A stretch of DNA of 46,963 bases from an uncultured Collinsella sp. GTDB taxonomy: Bacteria > Actinomycetota > Coriobacteriia > Coriobacteriales > Coriobacteriaceae. Positions 16,701 through 24,416 of the stretch are shown one piece after another; positions within the stretch are counted from its first letter, which is position 1, and each line of letters opens with the position of its first letter. The DNA lies in assembly GCA_900768435.1 (NCBI GenBank), contig CAAGCW010000025.1, positions 1 to 46,963 on the forward strand, in the 5' to 3' direction. The notes under the pieces are model-generated. The model was not told where the DNA came from. It did no database searches and worked only from the letters and a program-made list of their open reading frames with translations. A program made the position numbers and the translations under genes.

Positions 16701-16850
16701 GGCATTGAACTCCTGAACCTCGGGATCAAAGCCGTGGTTGCGGAAGATCTGAGCGATATCCTCGGCAGCCAAGCGCTCTTCTTCGCTGCATGCCGGCGTG
16801 ATGCCGGTGTTCTGCAGCAGGTGGTTAATATAGTTCTGGGTGTTCGCCAT
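13704..16850 (-). CDS. Membrane M28-like peptidase split by a giant acidic insertion
   Basis: The protein has 1048 residues. The N-terminal part (1-50) precedes two hydrophobic segments (about 56-95) and then the M28 metal motif VVVAHYDS (His138, Asp140). Further membrane segments lie near 160-207, followed by GAVCNKSSVAAMLG (219-232). In typical M28 enzymes this last block reads GAxDNxSGVA, so the metal-bridging Asp appears to be Cys222. Residues about 240-895 are a low-complexity Glu/Asp/Ala/Pro-rich insertion with little predicted fold. The second catalytic half begins near 906 (DIWFVATGASDCDG). The usual Glu-Glu pair of GAEE is GASD here, but the INLESVG and LPHNVNP blocks remain. The start is ATG with GGAG five bases upstream. 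It may be an inactive or altered peptidase acting as a scaffold. The family is probable; activity is doubtful. Confidence 0.75.
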   Translation of the reverse strand: MANTQNYINHLLQNTGITPACSEEERLAAEDIAQIFRNHGFDPEVQEFNAPAPSRLAFAVTGILAFAGALLMGIGGGIGLVGTLLAIVGAVLYVLERTGHPVVSRLGKTGVSQNVIAYHKASGPLASPRNRPVVVVAHYDSPRAELLAREPYASYRALIAKLLPVATVAPAAVAILRILPLPGALKVLLWIVAILASLVALANAANIISNRFVLPYTSGAVCNKSSVAAMLGVMDNVAPFQGENEFPDDVPFDTYFGEQKRRAEEMARAAAEYAAAQQQNDYGNTIEYEEPTYAEDEFGQPIAPDAQTEPEQGEAFDEQIEGFEGASADETLIGAIVPEDQNQAVQAEEFNDEVPTAEPAEEPVAAEPEPRLYRNAAGNIRFGSDAIRALGMLPESCTLDYEEGEEPTFEPEPAPVVTASAPVVAVDDESAAVAAAVAEPEAVSAIDPAAGLDILAPAAPAQDVTDEPDDDYAEQPRRVSYESDTDFSAEIPAATPHADIASAFSSIGASASNFFKGALAKGRKFVDDFEGKRAAAREAAEQEAIAQQQAAEAARERAAQEFEQNETMQSVPVDAAEATTSFEAQQHVDSTMSFDAAQFDSTITFEKQGTAIAEPLPVSDEQGDAADDDEPIDAAEIQDVAGHEPVEVNCDEEQYAAADQGDSTEVEQEEVPAVSEAPETDGSRPYSTQIFTMPIPSGSGATVADVAPTQDETVDSLMAQISSQASPRPQMNVPDPASAPSPAPSSSPLASVPDPSLPSMKQTNVASRTSLFDLPDPSAQVNDPFATAQGPEPTSAPVAPPMPVASGAQPIETISAPAPAAPKSRKRGLGGLFGRKKKNEQDSMSDWLGVEDDYDAKKSGRGIGSWDNFEDDNDGWKGGATSSDGASSEDMLSAVASMGDDELLGHDIWFVATGASDCDGAGMKAFLASHRDKLRGVFFINLESVGAGRLSVVTVEGEQQLLKGDRRIMNLVSKVCKSFHVDCGALEMPYAKTDAYAALEASRRALTIAGVDGTRLACARTEDDLPHNVNPTNIATVSEVVTEVIRRS

Positions 16851-17048
16851 GTGCGCTCCACATCCATAATCCGACAAATAGGCCCAATGCATGCACATTA
16901 GAACCGTATATAGTCGAAAGTATACCCCGAGCGAGCGCAAACGACCGAATTCGGGCCATCTTAACGCCCCGAGCGGACAAGGATATAGCCTAATCTCCAT
17001 ATCGGACTAAAATCATGGCAGCAAACCACCTTCTCATGCGAGGACTCT

Positions 17049-18071
17049 ATGACGGCAAGCGACGCGACCGCGACAATTAAAAAGGGGAATTCGGAGCCCA
17101 GTTTCGATAAAACGACTCAGCGCATCCTCAATCTTTTCTTTGTGCTCAACAGCTCCCCCGAACCGCTGACGACCGAGCAGATCGTCTTGGATTCTGACCT
17201 GGGATATGGCTCGGGCAATATCGACTCGGATAAGCGCAAGTTTCGGCGCGATCGTGACAAACTGCTCGAACGCGGCATCTTAATCAAGGAGGTTCGCCCC
17301 GCCGGCGCGCAGGAGACCGAGGAAAGCTCATGGACAATCGACCGCGAGCACACGTTTGCGGCAGGCGGCCTCATCACCGCAGACGACGCCGATATCCTGC
17401 TCAACGCTATCGACCAGACAATAGCGGCCGGCTCATCCACTTTTGCCGCGCCGCTTGCCGATATTCGTTCCAAGATTGCCTACCTCACCGGCAGGACGAC
17501 GGCGGACGAAGCACCGATCCGCCGCTCTCCCACCGTCGATGCGGTATGGAGCGCCTTTGCCGAGCGATGCGCGCTGCGATTTTTATATCAGAACGGACGC
17601 GGTGAGCAGAAAGAGCGTACCGTCTGCGTCTACGGCATGTTCGAGCGCGAGGGCGTTGCGTACTTCTGCGGCCTCGACAATGCCACCGACGACATCAGGA
17701 CATTCCGCTGCGACCGTATCGTTCGCGCTTGGCGTCCTTCGAAGGCCTACGCCATCCCTGCAGACTTCAATCTCAACGACTACCTGTTCTTTGAATTCGA
17801 TTTTGCCGACCGCCCGCCCGTTGCGGCTACGTTCTCGTTCGCCCCGCAGACGCAGATCGATATGATCAACGGCCTCACGCGCGGGCGAGGTGAGCTCGCA
17901 CACACCGATTCGGGATGGACTTGGACCGTTGACGTGCGCGATCTTGAAGCCGCCGCCTCATTTTGCATGGCCCACGCCATGGACGGCATGAGGCCCATGG
18001 CCCCCAAATCGCTCAAGCAGGCGTGGAACCACCTCATTGAAAGGACGGTGCACGAGCATGCCCGTGCGTAA
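17049..18071 (+). CDS. WYL-domain transcriptional regulator (first of pair)
   Basis: The protein has 340 residues. The N-terminal helix-turn-helix region (about 20-80, TTQRILNLFFVLNSSPEPLTTEQI) resembles DeoR/PafB-type readers. A central WYL domain follows (about 165-240, with ALRFLYQNGRGEQKERTVCVYGMF and FRCDRIVRAW), then a C-terminal WCX-like segment. WYL domains are known to bind nucleic acids or small ligands and to control DNA-damage or defence genes. It starts at ATG with GAGGA just upstream and overlaps the next WYL gene by 14 bases. This tandem resembles the actinobacterial PafB-PafC pair, but no proteasome genes are nearby, so the orthology is only a suggestion. Confidence 0.85.
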   Translation: MTASDATATIKKGNSEPSFDKTTQRILNLFFVLNSSPEPLTTEQIVLDSDLGYGSGNIDSDKRKFRRDRDKLLERGILIKEVRPAGAQETEESSWTIDREHTFAAGGLITADDADILLNAIDQTIAAGSSTFAAPLADIRSKIAYLTGRTTADEAPIRRSPTVDAVWSAFAERCALRFLYQNGRGEQKERTVCVYGMFEREGVAYFCGLDNATDDIRTFRCDRIVRAWRPSKAYAIPADFNLNDYLFFEFDFADRPPVAATFSFAPQTQIDMINGLTRGRGELAHTDSGWTWTVDVRDLEAAASFCMAHAMDGMRPMAPKSLKQAWNHLIERTVHEHARA

Positions 18072-18975
18072 ACTCACCAGCGAGCAGAGGCTCTCGCGCG
18101 CCATCGACATCATGGAGGCCCTCTACGCCGCCGGCGAGAGCGGCATGACACGAACCGAGATTTGCAGTCGCTTTGACATCACGGGGGCGTCGCTCGACGA
18201 GATTCTCGAGATCGTCTCGACGCTCGCGGACCGAGAATCGGGTGCGCGTATCATCTGCGAATGCCACGGCGAGCGCGTGGTCCTCACCGGTGACGCCGGG
18301 CGTGTACTACCGCTGCGCCTGAGTGCCGCCGAGGGCGCTGTGCTCAACCACGAACTTGAATCGTTGGGGATCGAGCCCCAGGCGGCGGCTCGAATTCGAC
18401 ATGCTCTTCTACCCGAAGAGCTCGGCTATAACCAGCACGTCTTTGACACCGTCAACCACGGGTCGCACTGGCAGCAGCTGAGCTGCGCCATTCAGGACGG
18501 CGTTCGCTGTCGTATCTCGTATCGCTCGATGGACGATGCGCGGCCACGCGAGCGTCTGGTCGACCCCTTGCGCATTACAGCAAACGGCGACCAAACATAT
18601 CTGATTGCCTGGGACATCGCGGTCGATGAGCAGCGCACCTATCGCATGGATAAAATCGAGGGACTCGCCTTGACGGAAGACTCCGTCGTGCCTCACGCAC
18701 CGGACGTTGCATCCCTCCACGATTCCCTTGCCCGGACGCAGCGTAGCGCAAAGCTCTTGATGCCATTCGATATGGCGGAGCATCTGGACTGGGCCGGCAT
18801 CACCCTAATCGAACGCAGCGGGACAGACATGGCAACGGTAACCGTACATTACGGCTCCGAGCGTTGGCTGCTGAGCCAGATAATCGCAGCGGGCGGAGCC
18901 ATCCGCATCTTGGATGACCCCGCCCTGTCAAAGCGTCTGTGCGATATGGCAAAAACCCTCGTCTGTCCGCTTTAG
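18058..18975 (+). CDS. WYL-domain transcriptional regulator (second of pair)
   Basis: The protein has 305 residues from ATG at 18058. The N-terminal winged helix (about 5-60, SEQRLSRAIDIMEALYAAGESGMTRTEI is the helix-turn-helix region) is followed by a WYL domain (about 145-215, CRISYRSMDDARPRERLVDPL and TYRMDKIEGLAL) and a C-terminal extension. A TTG at 18037 is possible but lacks a ribosome-binding site. The ATG has only AAAGGA at 12 bases, so translation is likely coupled to the upstream WYL gene, which it overlaps by 14 bases. The two proteins probably act as a heterodimer, as known for PafB/PafC, in transcriptional control. Targets are unknown. The gene converges on dinG and overlaps its end by four bases. 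Confidence 0.85.
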   Translation: MPVRKLTSEQRLSRAIDIMEALYAAGESGMTRTEICSRFDITGASLDEILEIVSTLADRESGARIICECHGERVVLTGDAGRVLPLRLSAAEGAVLNHELESLGIEPQAAARIRHALLPEELGYNQHVFDTVNHGSHWQQLSCAIQDGVRCRISYRSMDDARPRERLVDPLRITANGDQTYLIAWDIAVDEQRTYRMDKIEGLALTEDSVVPHAPDVASLHDSLARTQRSAKLLMPFDMAEHLDWAGITLIERSGTDMATVTVHYGSERWLLSQIIAAGGAIRILDDPALSKRLCDMAKTLVCPL

Positions 18976-21866
18976 CGCCGCCGCTCGTGGCGTGCACGCC
19001 ACAGCTGTAGATAGTGCCCGATCTGCGCCGATTCGATGCGCTGGTAGGAGCTCGTGGGCAGCGACGTTAAGAACTTCTTGCCATAGCCCTTCGTCACCAG
19101 GCGAGGATCCGCCAAGATCAGCACACCGCTATCGGTCGACGAGCGAATCAAACGCCCCGCGGCCTGCTTAACCTCGAGCACCGCCTCGGGCAGCGAATAG
19201 CGCGCCCATGCGCGGTCTTCGCGCAGGTTGCGCTCGCACGAGAGCGGGTCCGTGGGGCTCGAGAACGGCAACTTGGGAATGATGACGCAGCGCAGCGTCT
19301 CGCCGCTGGCATCAAACCCCTCCCAGAAGGCCTTGAGCGCAAAAAGTGACGAGGTCGGTTCGTTGATAAACCGGTCGCGCAGGCGACGAGGAGATGAGTT
19401 GCGCTGCTGGCAGTTGAGCTCCAGACCCGCACGGGCCATCTTGGGCTCAACGCGGGCGTATAGGTCCTCCATGTCGCGCCGATTGGTGAACAACGTGAGC
19501 ACCGATCCGCCCATGGCAAGATGGGCGTCGACCAGTACGCGCTCGAGCGCCGTAAGATAGCTCTCACGATCGCGCGGATCGGGGATATCGCCCGCAACGA
19601 CTACAGCCATGTTCGAATCGAAGTCGTAGCTCGAATCCAAGTGCAGCGATGACGACGTTGAAGCACCGATGCGATCAAGGCCGACCGCATGGTTAAAGTG
19701 CTCAAAGCTTTTGGACACCGTCATGGTCGCCGAGGCAAAGATAGCCGTGTGAACCTCGGGCAGCCACTCGGTTGCCAAGGCCTCGCCAATGTCGATGCGC
19801 TCTGCGGTCATTGACTCTCCGCCGGCACGCAGCCTGCGATTGACCTGCAGCGAATACACGTAGTGTTCATCGGTACCATCAATGATGAGTTTTAGGTTCT
19901 CGGCCAGCTCGTGCAGGCGGCGCGAGATATCACCCAGGTCGACAACAACCTCTGGCTTGTCGGCGGCGACGGCTTGCACCAGCGCGTCGACGCTCTTGTC
20001 AGCTTGTTCCAATGCGTCGATGCCAGTGTAGGCCGACTGTAAGAAATCATGCCAGTCGTCAGATTCGCGCAGCTCGGGGCCAATCCATAGATTGGCATTG
20101 TCATAGCCCCCACGGGCACGGCGACCGAGCTCGCGAACGCCATCGAACACGCCGGCGATCGCCATGCTCGCGCGCGCAACCGTCGACGTCGCCTTGGCGG
20201 TAAGGCCTAGATAGAGCGTAGAGCCCTCGGAGGTTGCCAAATCACGGGAAACCTGGCTTAGCGCGCCGGTGCTCGAGCCACCCAGACGCTCAAACAGAAC
20301 GCGTGATTCGTCCGCCGGCACCACACGCGCCCACTGACGGCGCGCCTCGCGCTCGATGGAATGGGCCTCGTCGATTACCCAATGACGAATCGGCGGCAAA
20401 ATCCTGCCCTCGGCCGCGACGTTGCGGAACAGCAGGGAATGGTTGGTGACCACCACATCGGCATGCGCCGCACGACGGCGAGCGCCGTGGACCAAACATT
20501 TATCAGGGAAAAACGGGCAGAGGCGACGAGCGCACTCGCGCGAGGCCGTCGTAAAGTCGGGACGGTTGACGCTGCGCCACCGAATGCCGAGCGAGTCGAG
20601 GTCGCCATCGGCTGATTGGCAGACGTACGCCATAATGACCGCGACCGCCGTGAGCGTGTCCGCCGGATCGCGCTTGGTGGTAATCTCGACCTGGCCGCGG
20701 CTCATGCGCTCGAGCTTGCGCAGGCACGGATAGTGGTCATACCCCTTGAGAGCGCAAAATGACAGACCACCGTCCAGTTGCTCGGCAAGTTTTGGCAGCT
20801 CATGGTACATGAGCTGGTCGGCAAGATTGTTCGATTTGGTCGCAATACCAACCGTGATGTTGTTACGGCGTGCTGCCTCGGCAAAAGGCACCAGATAGGC
20901 CATCGATTTGCCGACGCCTGTGCCTGCCTCAATTACTCGATGAGTGCCCGTGACCAGCGCATCGCGGACCTCGAGCGCCATCGCGATCTGCTCATCACGC
21001 GGCTCGTAGGTGGGATACATGCGATTGACCAGGCCACCTGGCGCATAGTCTGCCTCGATCTCCTCACGACTCGGCATCTTGAGAACCGGCAGCTCATCGG
21101 CGTCCACCCGATCGTCGGCGCGATCGGCCTTGAGAACGTCAGCACGAGCGGCGCTGAGAGAGAAGATAGAACCAGGGTTCTGCCCTGCCAAGAATGAGAA
21201 GATAGGACGATAGGACCAAGGCACGTCCGGATGCATGTCGGCTAGGCGCGCCATGAGGCCCTGGGGCAAGTCGGTGAGCGCCACGAGCAACACGCGCCAT
21301 ACGCCACACAGGGCGTCGACGTCGGCATTGGCACGGTGTGATACCGAGTCGCAGCCAAACAGATCGGCCATAAAAGACAGCTTGTGCGAGGCCAGGCGCG
21401 GAAGCGCGATGCGCGACAGCGCCAGCGAATCGATCCAAATATCGCTCACGTTGACGCCGCCTTTGATCGACTCGATAAACGAGCGGTCGAACGTGGCGTT
21501 GTGTGCGATCACCGGGCAGCCACCGACAAAATCGGCGAGAGCGGCGACGGCCTCAACCGCCGACGGGGCATCTGCCACATCGGCATTTGTAATGCTCGTG
21601 AGCTCGGTAATCTCGGCGGGAATCAGCTGTTTGGGATGCACGAAGGTATCGAAGCGGTCGATGACCTCGCGGCCCGAAAGACGGGCCGCCGAGATCTCGA
21701 TCAGCTCGTTGTCCTGCACCGAAAGACCCGTGGTCTCGGTATCGAGGACAATCACATCTTCCTCGATAAGGCCGAAGGACTGCGTTTTGGCGCGGTCGGC
21801 AAGCGTGGCATAAGAATCGATGACAAACTGCGGCGTTCCTGACGAAACCGCGTCCTCGATTAGCAT
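18972..21866 (-). CDS. dinG: DnaQ-like exonuclease / DinG-family helicase fusion
   Basis: The protein has 964 residues. The N-terminal DEDDh exonuclease (about 35-200) has VLDTETTGL (Asp42, Glu44), AHNATFDRSF and the closing SHRANADVDAL. The XPD/DinG-type superfamily 2 helicase follows, with Walker A EAGTGVGKSMAY, an iron-sulfur cysteine region between LSFCALKGYDHYPCLR and CPFFPDKCLVHG, the DEAH box WVIDEAHSIER, and C-terminal motifs including the GSVLTLFTNRRDMEDL and QAAGRLIRS blocks. This exonuclease-helicase order is the usual one in Gram-positive DinG proteins. It should act in the cytoplasm on replication or repair intermediates such as R-loops and forks. It overlaps the end of ddl by seven bases, suggesting coupled translation; the link between the two is probably only co-transcription. 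No Shine-Dalgarno of note precedes the ATG. Confidence 0.93.
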   Translation of the reverse strand: MLIEDAVSSGTPQFVIDSYATLADRAKTQSFGLIEEDVIVLDTETTGLSVQDNELIEISAARLSGREVIDRFDTFVHPKQLIPAEITELTSITNADVADAPSAVEAVAALADFVGGCPVIAHNATFDRSFIESIKGGVNVSDIWIDSLALSRIALPRLASHKLSFMADLFGCDSVSHRANADVDALCGVWRVLLVALTDLPQGLMARLADMHPDVPWSYRPIFSFLAGQNPGSIFSLSAARADVLKADRADDRVDADELPVLKMPSREEIEADYAPGGLVNRMYPTYEPRDEQIAMALEVRDALVTGTHRVIEAGTGVGKSMAYLVPFAEAARRNNITVGIATKSNNLADQLMYHELPKLAEQLDGGLSFCALKGYDHYPCLRKLERMSRGQVEITTKRDPADTLTAVAVIMAYVCQSADGDLDSLGIRWRSVNRPDFTTASRECARRLCPFFPDKCLVHGARRRAAHADVVVTNHSLLFRNVAAEGRILPPIRHWVIDEAHSIEREARRQWARVVPADESRVLFERLGGSSTGALSQVSRDLATSEGSTLYLGLTAKATSTVARASMAIAGVFDGVRELGRRARGGYDNANLWIGPELRESDDWHDFLQSAYTGIDALEQADKSVDALVQAVAADKPEVVVDLGDISRRLHELAENLKLIIDGTDEHYVYSLQVNRRLRAGGESMTAERIDIGEALATEWLPEVHTAIFASATMTVSKSFEHFNHAVGLDRIGASTSSSLHLDSSYDFDSNMAVVVAGDIPDPRDRESYLTALERVLVDAHLAMGGSVLTLFTNRRDMEDLYARVEPKMARAGLELNCQQRNSSPRRLRDRFINEPTSSLFALKAFWEGFDASGETLRCVIIPKLPFSSPTDPLSCERNLREDRAWARYSLPEAVLEVKQAAGRLIRSSTDSGVLILADPRLVTKGYGKKFLTSLPTSSYQRIESAQIGHYLQLWRARHERRR

Positions 21867-22825
21867 GCAATGCCCGCTCGACGAAGGCCCATACGGATCA
21901 GGCTGTCACAGACCTGCGGGAACGTCATGTCGTCGGTGTGGCGGATCTCATCTGGATACAGCGACGTATCGGTCATGCCGGGAATGGTATTGGTCTCGAG
22001 GATAACGGGGCCGTCCTCGCTCACAATAAAGTCGCTGCGCGAGATACCCAGGCAACCGAGGGCCTTGTGAGCGGCACAGGCAAGTTCCTGAGCGCGAGCG
22101 TAATTCTCGGGTGAAATCTGCGCCGGAATGCGATGGATATCCGTAGGGTCGACATACTTCACGTCCAGATCGTAGAACTCGCAGTCCTCGGGCTTACGAA
22201 TCTCGACAATCGGCAGGGCGCGTACGTCATCTTCGCCGTATACGCCGACGGTGATCTCGGTACCCTCGATGCACTTCTCGACCAGCACTTTGTCGCCGTA
22301 CTCAAACGCCTTGGCGATTGCCGCGGGCAGCTCGGAGGGCTCATGGACCAGGGAAATGCCATAGCTGGAACCGTTGACGGCCGGCTTCACAAAGCAGCGC
22401 TCGCCACAAACCTCGACGATATGATCGATATCGACTTCATCGCCCACCTCGAGCGCAAGGCCGGGGGCAATGGGAATGCCCGCCTTGGCGTATAGGAGCT
22501 TAGAGACCTCCTTGTCGGCACCGCAGGCGCTGGCAAGTACGCCCGAGGCCGTGTAGGGGATACCCAGGGTCTCCATGGCACCCTGCATGGCGCCATCCTC
22601 ACCGCCGGCGCCGTGCATGGCGATAAATGCCACATCGAATCCGCCGGTCGCCATGGTTACCATAAAGTCATCAGCGGCCGTGTCAAGCAGCTCCACCGAG
22701 GTGTAGCCGGCTTCCTTCAGTGCCACCACAACGTTCTTTCCCGAATCGAGCGAGATCTCGCGCTCGGCGGAATGACCGCCCGCCAAGACCGCTACGTGCA
22801 TGTTCTCTAGGCTTTTACCCGGCAT
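21860..22825 (-). CDS. ddl: D-alanine--D-alanine ligase
   Basis: Ddl joins two D-Ala using ATP to make the dipeptide end of the peptidoglycan pentapeptide. The 321-residue protein has the N-terminal VAVLAGGHSAEREISLDSG motif, the FIAMHGAGGEDGAMQG loop, VKPAVNGSSYGISLV (ATP-grasp lysine and glycine loop) and VILETNTIPGMTDTSLYP (metal-binding Glu and Asn). Length fits DdlA/B enzymes. The ATG has GAGGAGGAG about eight bases upstream. It is the first gene of a ddl-dinG operon and is divergent from rlmN, 85 bases away. Confidence 0.95.
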   Translation of the reverse strand: MPGKSLENMHVAVLAGGHSAEREISLDSGKNVVVALKEAGYTSVELLDTAADDFMVTMATGGFDVAFIAMHGAGGEDGAMQGAMETLGIPYTASGVLASACGADKEVSKLLYAKAGIPIAPGLALEVGDEVDIDHIVEVCGERCFVKPAVNGSSYGISLVHEPSELPAAIAKAFEYGDKVLVEKCIEGTEITVGVYGEDDVRALPIVEIRKPEDCEFYDLDVKYVDPTDIHRIPAQISPENYARAQELACAAHKALGCLGISRSDFIVSEDGPVILETNTIPGMTDTSLYPDEIRHTDDMTFPQVCDSLIRMGLRRAGIAC

Positions 22826-22910
22826 GGGCAGACTCCTCCTCTATAATTTCTGCAGCTGATACCATATTGTAGCGATACCCTCTACGTTTCCCCAAAATCG
22901 AAAGGCTTCC

Positions 22911-23963
22911 ATGAATCCCAGGACTAAATCTCAGGACATTCGCGACTTGAGCCAAAACGATATTCGCGAGCTCGTGGCCGAACTTGGCCAGCCCGCCTTC
23001 CGCGCGAAGCAGCTCATCGAATGGGTCTTTGAGAAGAACGTTTGTTCGTTTGACGATATGACCAACCTTCCCAAGGCTTTCCGTGAGCAGCTTAAAGAGG
23101 CTTTTGCCTTTGATACGCCGACTGAACTCACCAAGCAGGTTTCCAAAGATGGCTCGCGCAAGTATCTGCTCGAGTACCACGATGGCATTTCCGTCGAGAC
23201 TGTCGGCATGCCCCGTCGTAACAAACTTTCCGTCTGCGTTTCCACCCAGGCAGGCTGCGGCATGGGCTGCGCCTTTTGCGCTACCGGTCTCAACGGCCTC
23301 AAGCGCTCTCTGACCGCTCAAGAGATCGTCGACCAGGTGCTTCATGTATCCAACGACTTTGGCGAGCGTGCCACAAGCGTTGTCTTCATGGGCCAGGGCG
23401 AGCCGTTTGCCAACTACGACGAGGTTCTCAAGGCATTGCGTATCCTCAACGACCCCGATGGTATCGGTATCGGCGCTCGTCACCTCACCGTCTCTACCAG
23501 CGGCGTTATTCCCGGTATTCGCAAATTTGCCGATATCCCCGAGCAGTTCACTCTTGCCGTTTCCCTGCATTCCGCCATCCAGTCGACGCGCAATAAGCTC
23601 ATGCCCGGTGTTAAGAAATACACGCTGCTTCGCCTTCACGAAGCGCTTCAGCTCTACACCGAGAAGACTGGCCGCCGCCCGACCTATGAGTATGCCATGA
23701 TCGAAGGCGTCAACGATACGAATCCCGAGATGCAGGCACTCTGCGACTTCTGCGAGGGAACGCTGTGCCACGTTAACCTGATTCAACTTAACGACATCGA
23801 GGGCAGCCCGCTCAAGCCGTCGCCGATTCATAAGGTTGAGGATCTTCAGCGTCGTCTTGAGTCCCGTGGCATCGAGACCACGATTCGTAACTCCCGTGGT
23901 AACGATATTGACGCCGCTTGCGGACAGCTGAAACAGCGCTTCAAAGTTCAGAAGAGCGCATAG
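22911..23963 (+). CDS. rlmN: 23S rRNA (adenine(2503)-C(2))-methyltransferase
   Basis: This radical SAM methylase modifies A2503 of 23S rRNA and, in well-studied species, A37 of some tRNAs. The 350-residue protein carries the CxxxCxxC cluster motif in GCGMGCAFCATG, the N-terminal helical region (LRELVAELGQPAFRAKQ-like) and C-terminal GVNDTNPEMQAL and GNDIDAACGQL with the second catalytic cysteine. The start is ATG with AAAGG five bases upstream. A strong terminator (24002-24036) follows, preceded by a parS-like site at 23982-23997. Confidence 0.96.
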   Translation: MNPRTKSQDIRDLSQNDIRELVAELGQPAFRAKQLIEWVFEKNVCSFDDMTNLPKAFREQLKEAFAFDTPTELTKQVSKDGSRKYLLEYHDGISVETVGMPRRNKLSVCVSTQAGCGMGCAFCATGLNGLKRSLTAQEIVDQVLHVSNDFGERATSVVFMGQGEPFANYDEVLKALRILNDPDGIGIGARHLTVSTSGVIPGIRKFADIPEQFTLAVSLHSAIQSTRNKLMPGVKKYTLLRLHEALQLYTEKTGRRPTYEYAMIEGVNDTNPEMQALCDFCEGTLCHVNLIQLNDIEGSPLKPSPIHKVEDLQRRLESRGIETTIRNSRGNDIDAACGQLKQRFKVQKSA

Positions 23964-23981
23964 GGGAGTCGCACTCCAAAA

Positions 23982-23997
23982 CGTTTCATGTGAAACA
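23982..23997. promoter_or_regulatory. Degenerate parS-like site downstream of rlmN
   Basis: CGTTTCATGTGAAACA differs from the parS consensus TGTTTCACGTGAAACA at two of 16 positions, including one in the central CG. It lies 18 bases after the rlmN stop and at the far end of the parAB block from the three perfect sites. ParB binding would be weaker at best. Confidence 0.5.
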
Positions 23998-24001
23998 TCG
24001 G

Positions 24002-24036
24002 ACGGCCCCTGTTGCAGGATATGCAACAGGGGCCGT
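24002..24036 (+). terminator. rlmN terminator
   Basis: A perfect 15-bp stem ACGGCCCCTGTTGCA/TGCAACAGGGGCCGT with a five-base loop is followed by TTCATTTATT. Confidence 0.88.
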
Positions 24037-24100
24037 TTCATTTATTGACCTCAATTTTGGACCGCTGCTAGCTTTCCCATTTTTTACGGACAAAATAAGC

Positions 24101-24130
24101 GGCCCTTGTCTCATGAATCAGACAAGGGCC
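24101..24130 (-). terminator. Terminator of the rsmG-parA-parB operon
   Basis: An 11-bp perfect stem GGCCCTTGTCT/AGACAAGGGCC with an eight-base loop. On the minus strand it is followed by GCTTATTTTG. It lies about 30 bases beyond the last gene of the operon and opposes the rlmN terminator. Confidence 0.75.
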
Positions 24131-24153
24131 CCTCAAAATATGTAGGGTAATTG

Positions 24154-24165
24154 TTAGGTACCTAA
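24154..24165. repeat. 12-bp palindrome TTAGGTACCTAA, copy 1
   Basis: A perfect palindrome found again at 27658-27669. This copy overlaps the stop codon of the small membrane protein gene at the end of the parB operon. No known binding protein is inferred. Confidence 0.6.
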
Positions 24166-24416
24166 TAGCCTACATTTTCCCATTGGTTGTTAACCCAACC
24201 TTGATTAATCTTAGGATTTTTCGTCACCTGAGCAGTGCGCATGGCAACATCTTCTGTCATAACATCCATTTTCTTCTTGGAAGTATCGACAATATCTTGC
24301 GCGCCACGAAGCAAACGACCTCGAAGTTCATCGTCTGTCGCGATCTTATAGCCAGCAAAGGCACCAGCCGCGACAGTCGTCACCAATGCAATCGCAGTTA
24401 AAATCTTATTCCTCAT
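24162..24416 (-). CDS. YtxH-like small membrane protein overlapping parB
   Basis: The protein has 84 residues from ATG at 24416, which has AAGGAGG five bases upstream within the end of parB. One N-terminal hydrophobic segment (about 5-23, LTAIALVTTVAAGAFAGYKI) carries a glycine-rich G-A-F-A-G-Y pattern like YtxH/general stress membrane proteins. It is followed by a polar region with KKKMDVMTEDVAMRTAQV that may form an amphipathic helix. The gene overlaps parB by 11 bases, so the proteins should be made together. I do not recognise a specific function. A membrane protein co-translated with ParB could link the origin complex to the membrane, but that is inference. Confidence 0.75.
   Translation of the reverse strand: MRNKILTAIALVTTVAAGAFAGYKIATDDELRGRLLRGAQDIVDTSKKKMDVMTEDVAMRTAQVTKNPKINQGWVNNQWENVGY

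Noticed and set aside
13659..16901. A very long open frame on the plus strand opposite the M28-like peptidase gene (about 1080 codons)
   Set aside because: It mirrors the codon structure of the real gene, contains long Arg/Gly/Leu-rich strings and no domain. High-GC genes often leave the antisense frame open.
17049..18975. The WYL gene pair as pafBC of a proteasome cluster
   Set aside because: No pup, prc or pafA genes are adjacent, so only the general WYL family is supported.
22815..24041. Antisense open frame of 408 codons opposite rlmN
   Set aside because: rlmN has clear radical SAM motifs; the antisense frame has none and would run through the rlmN terminator.
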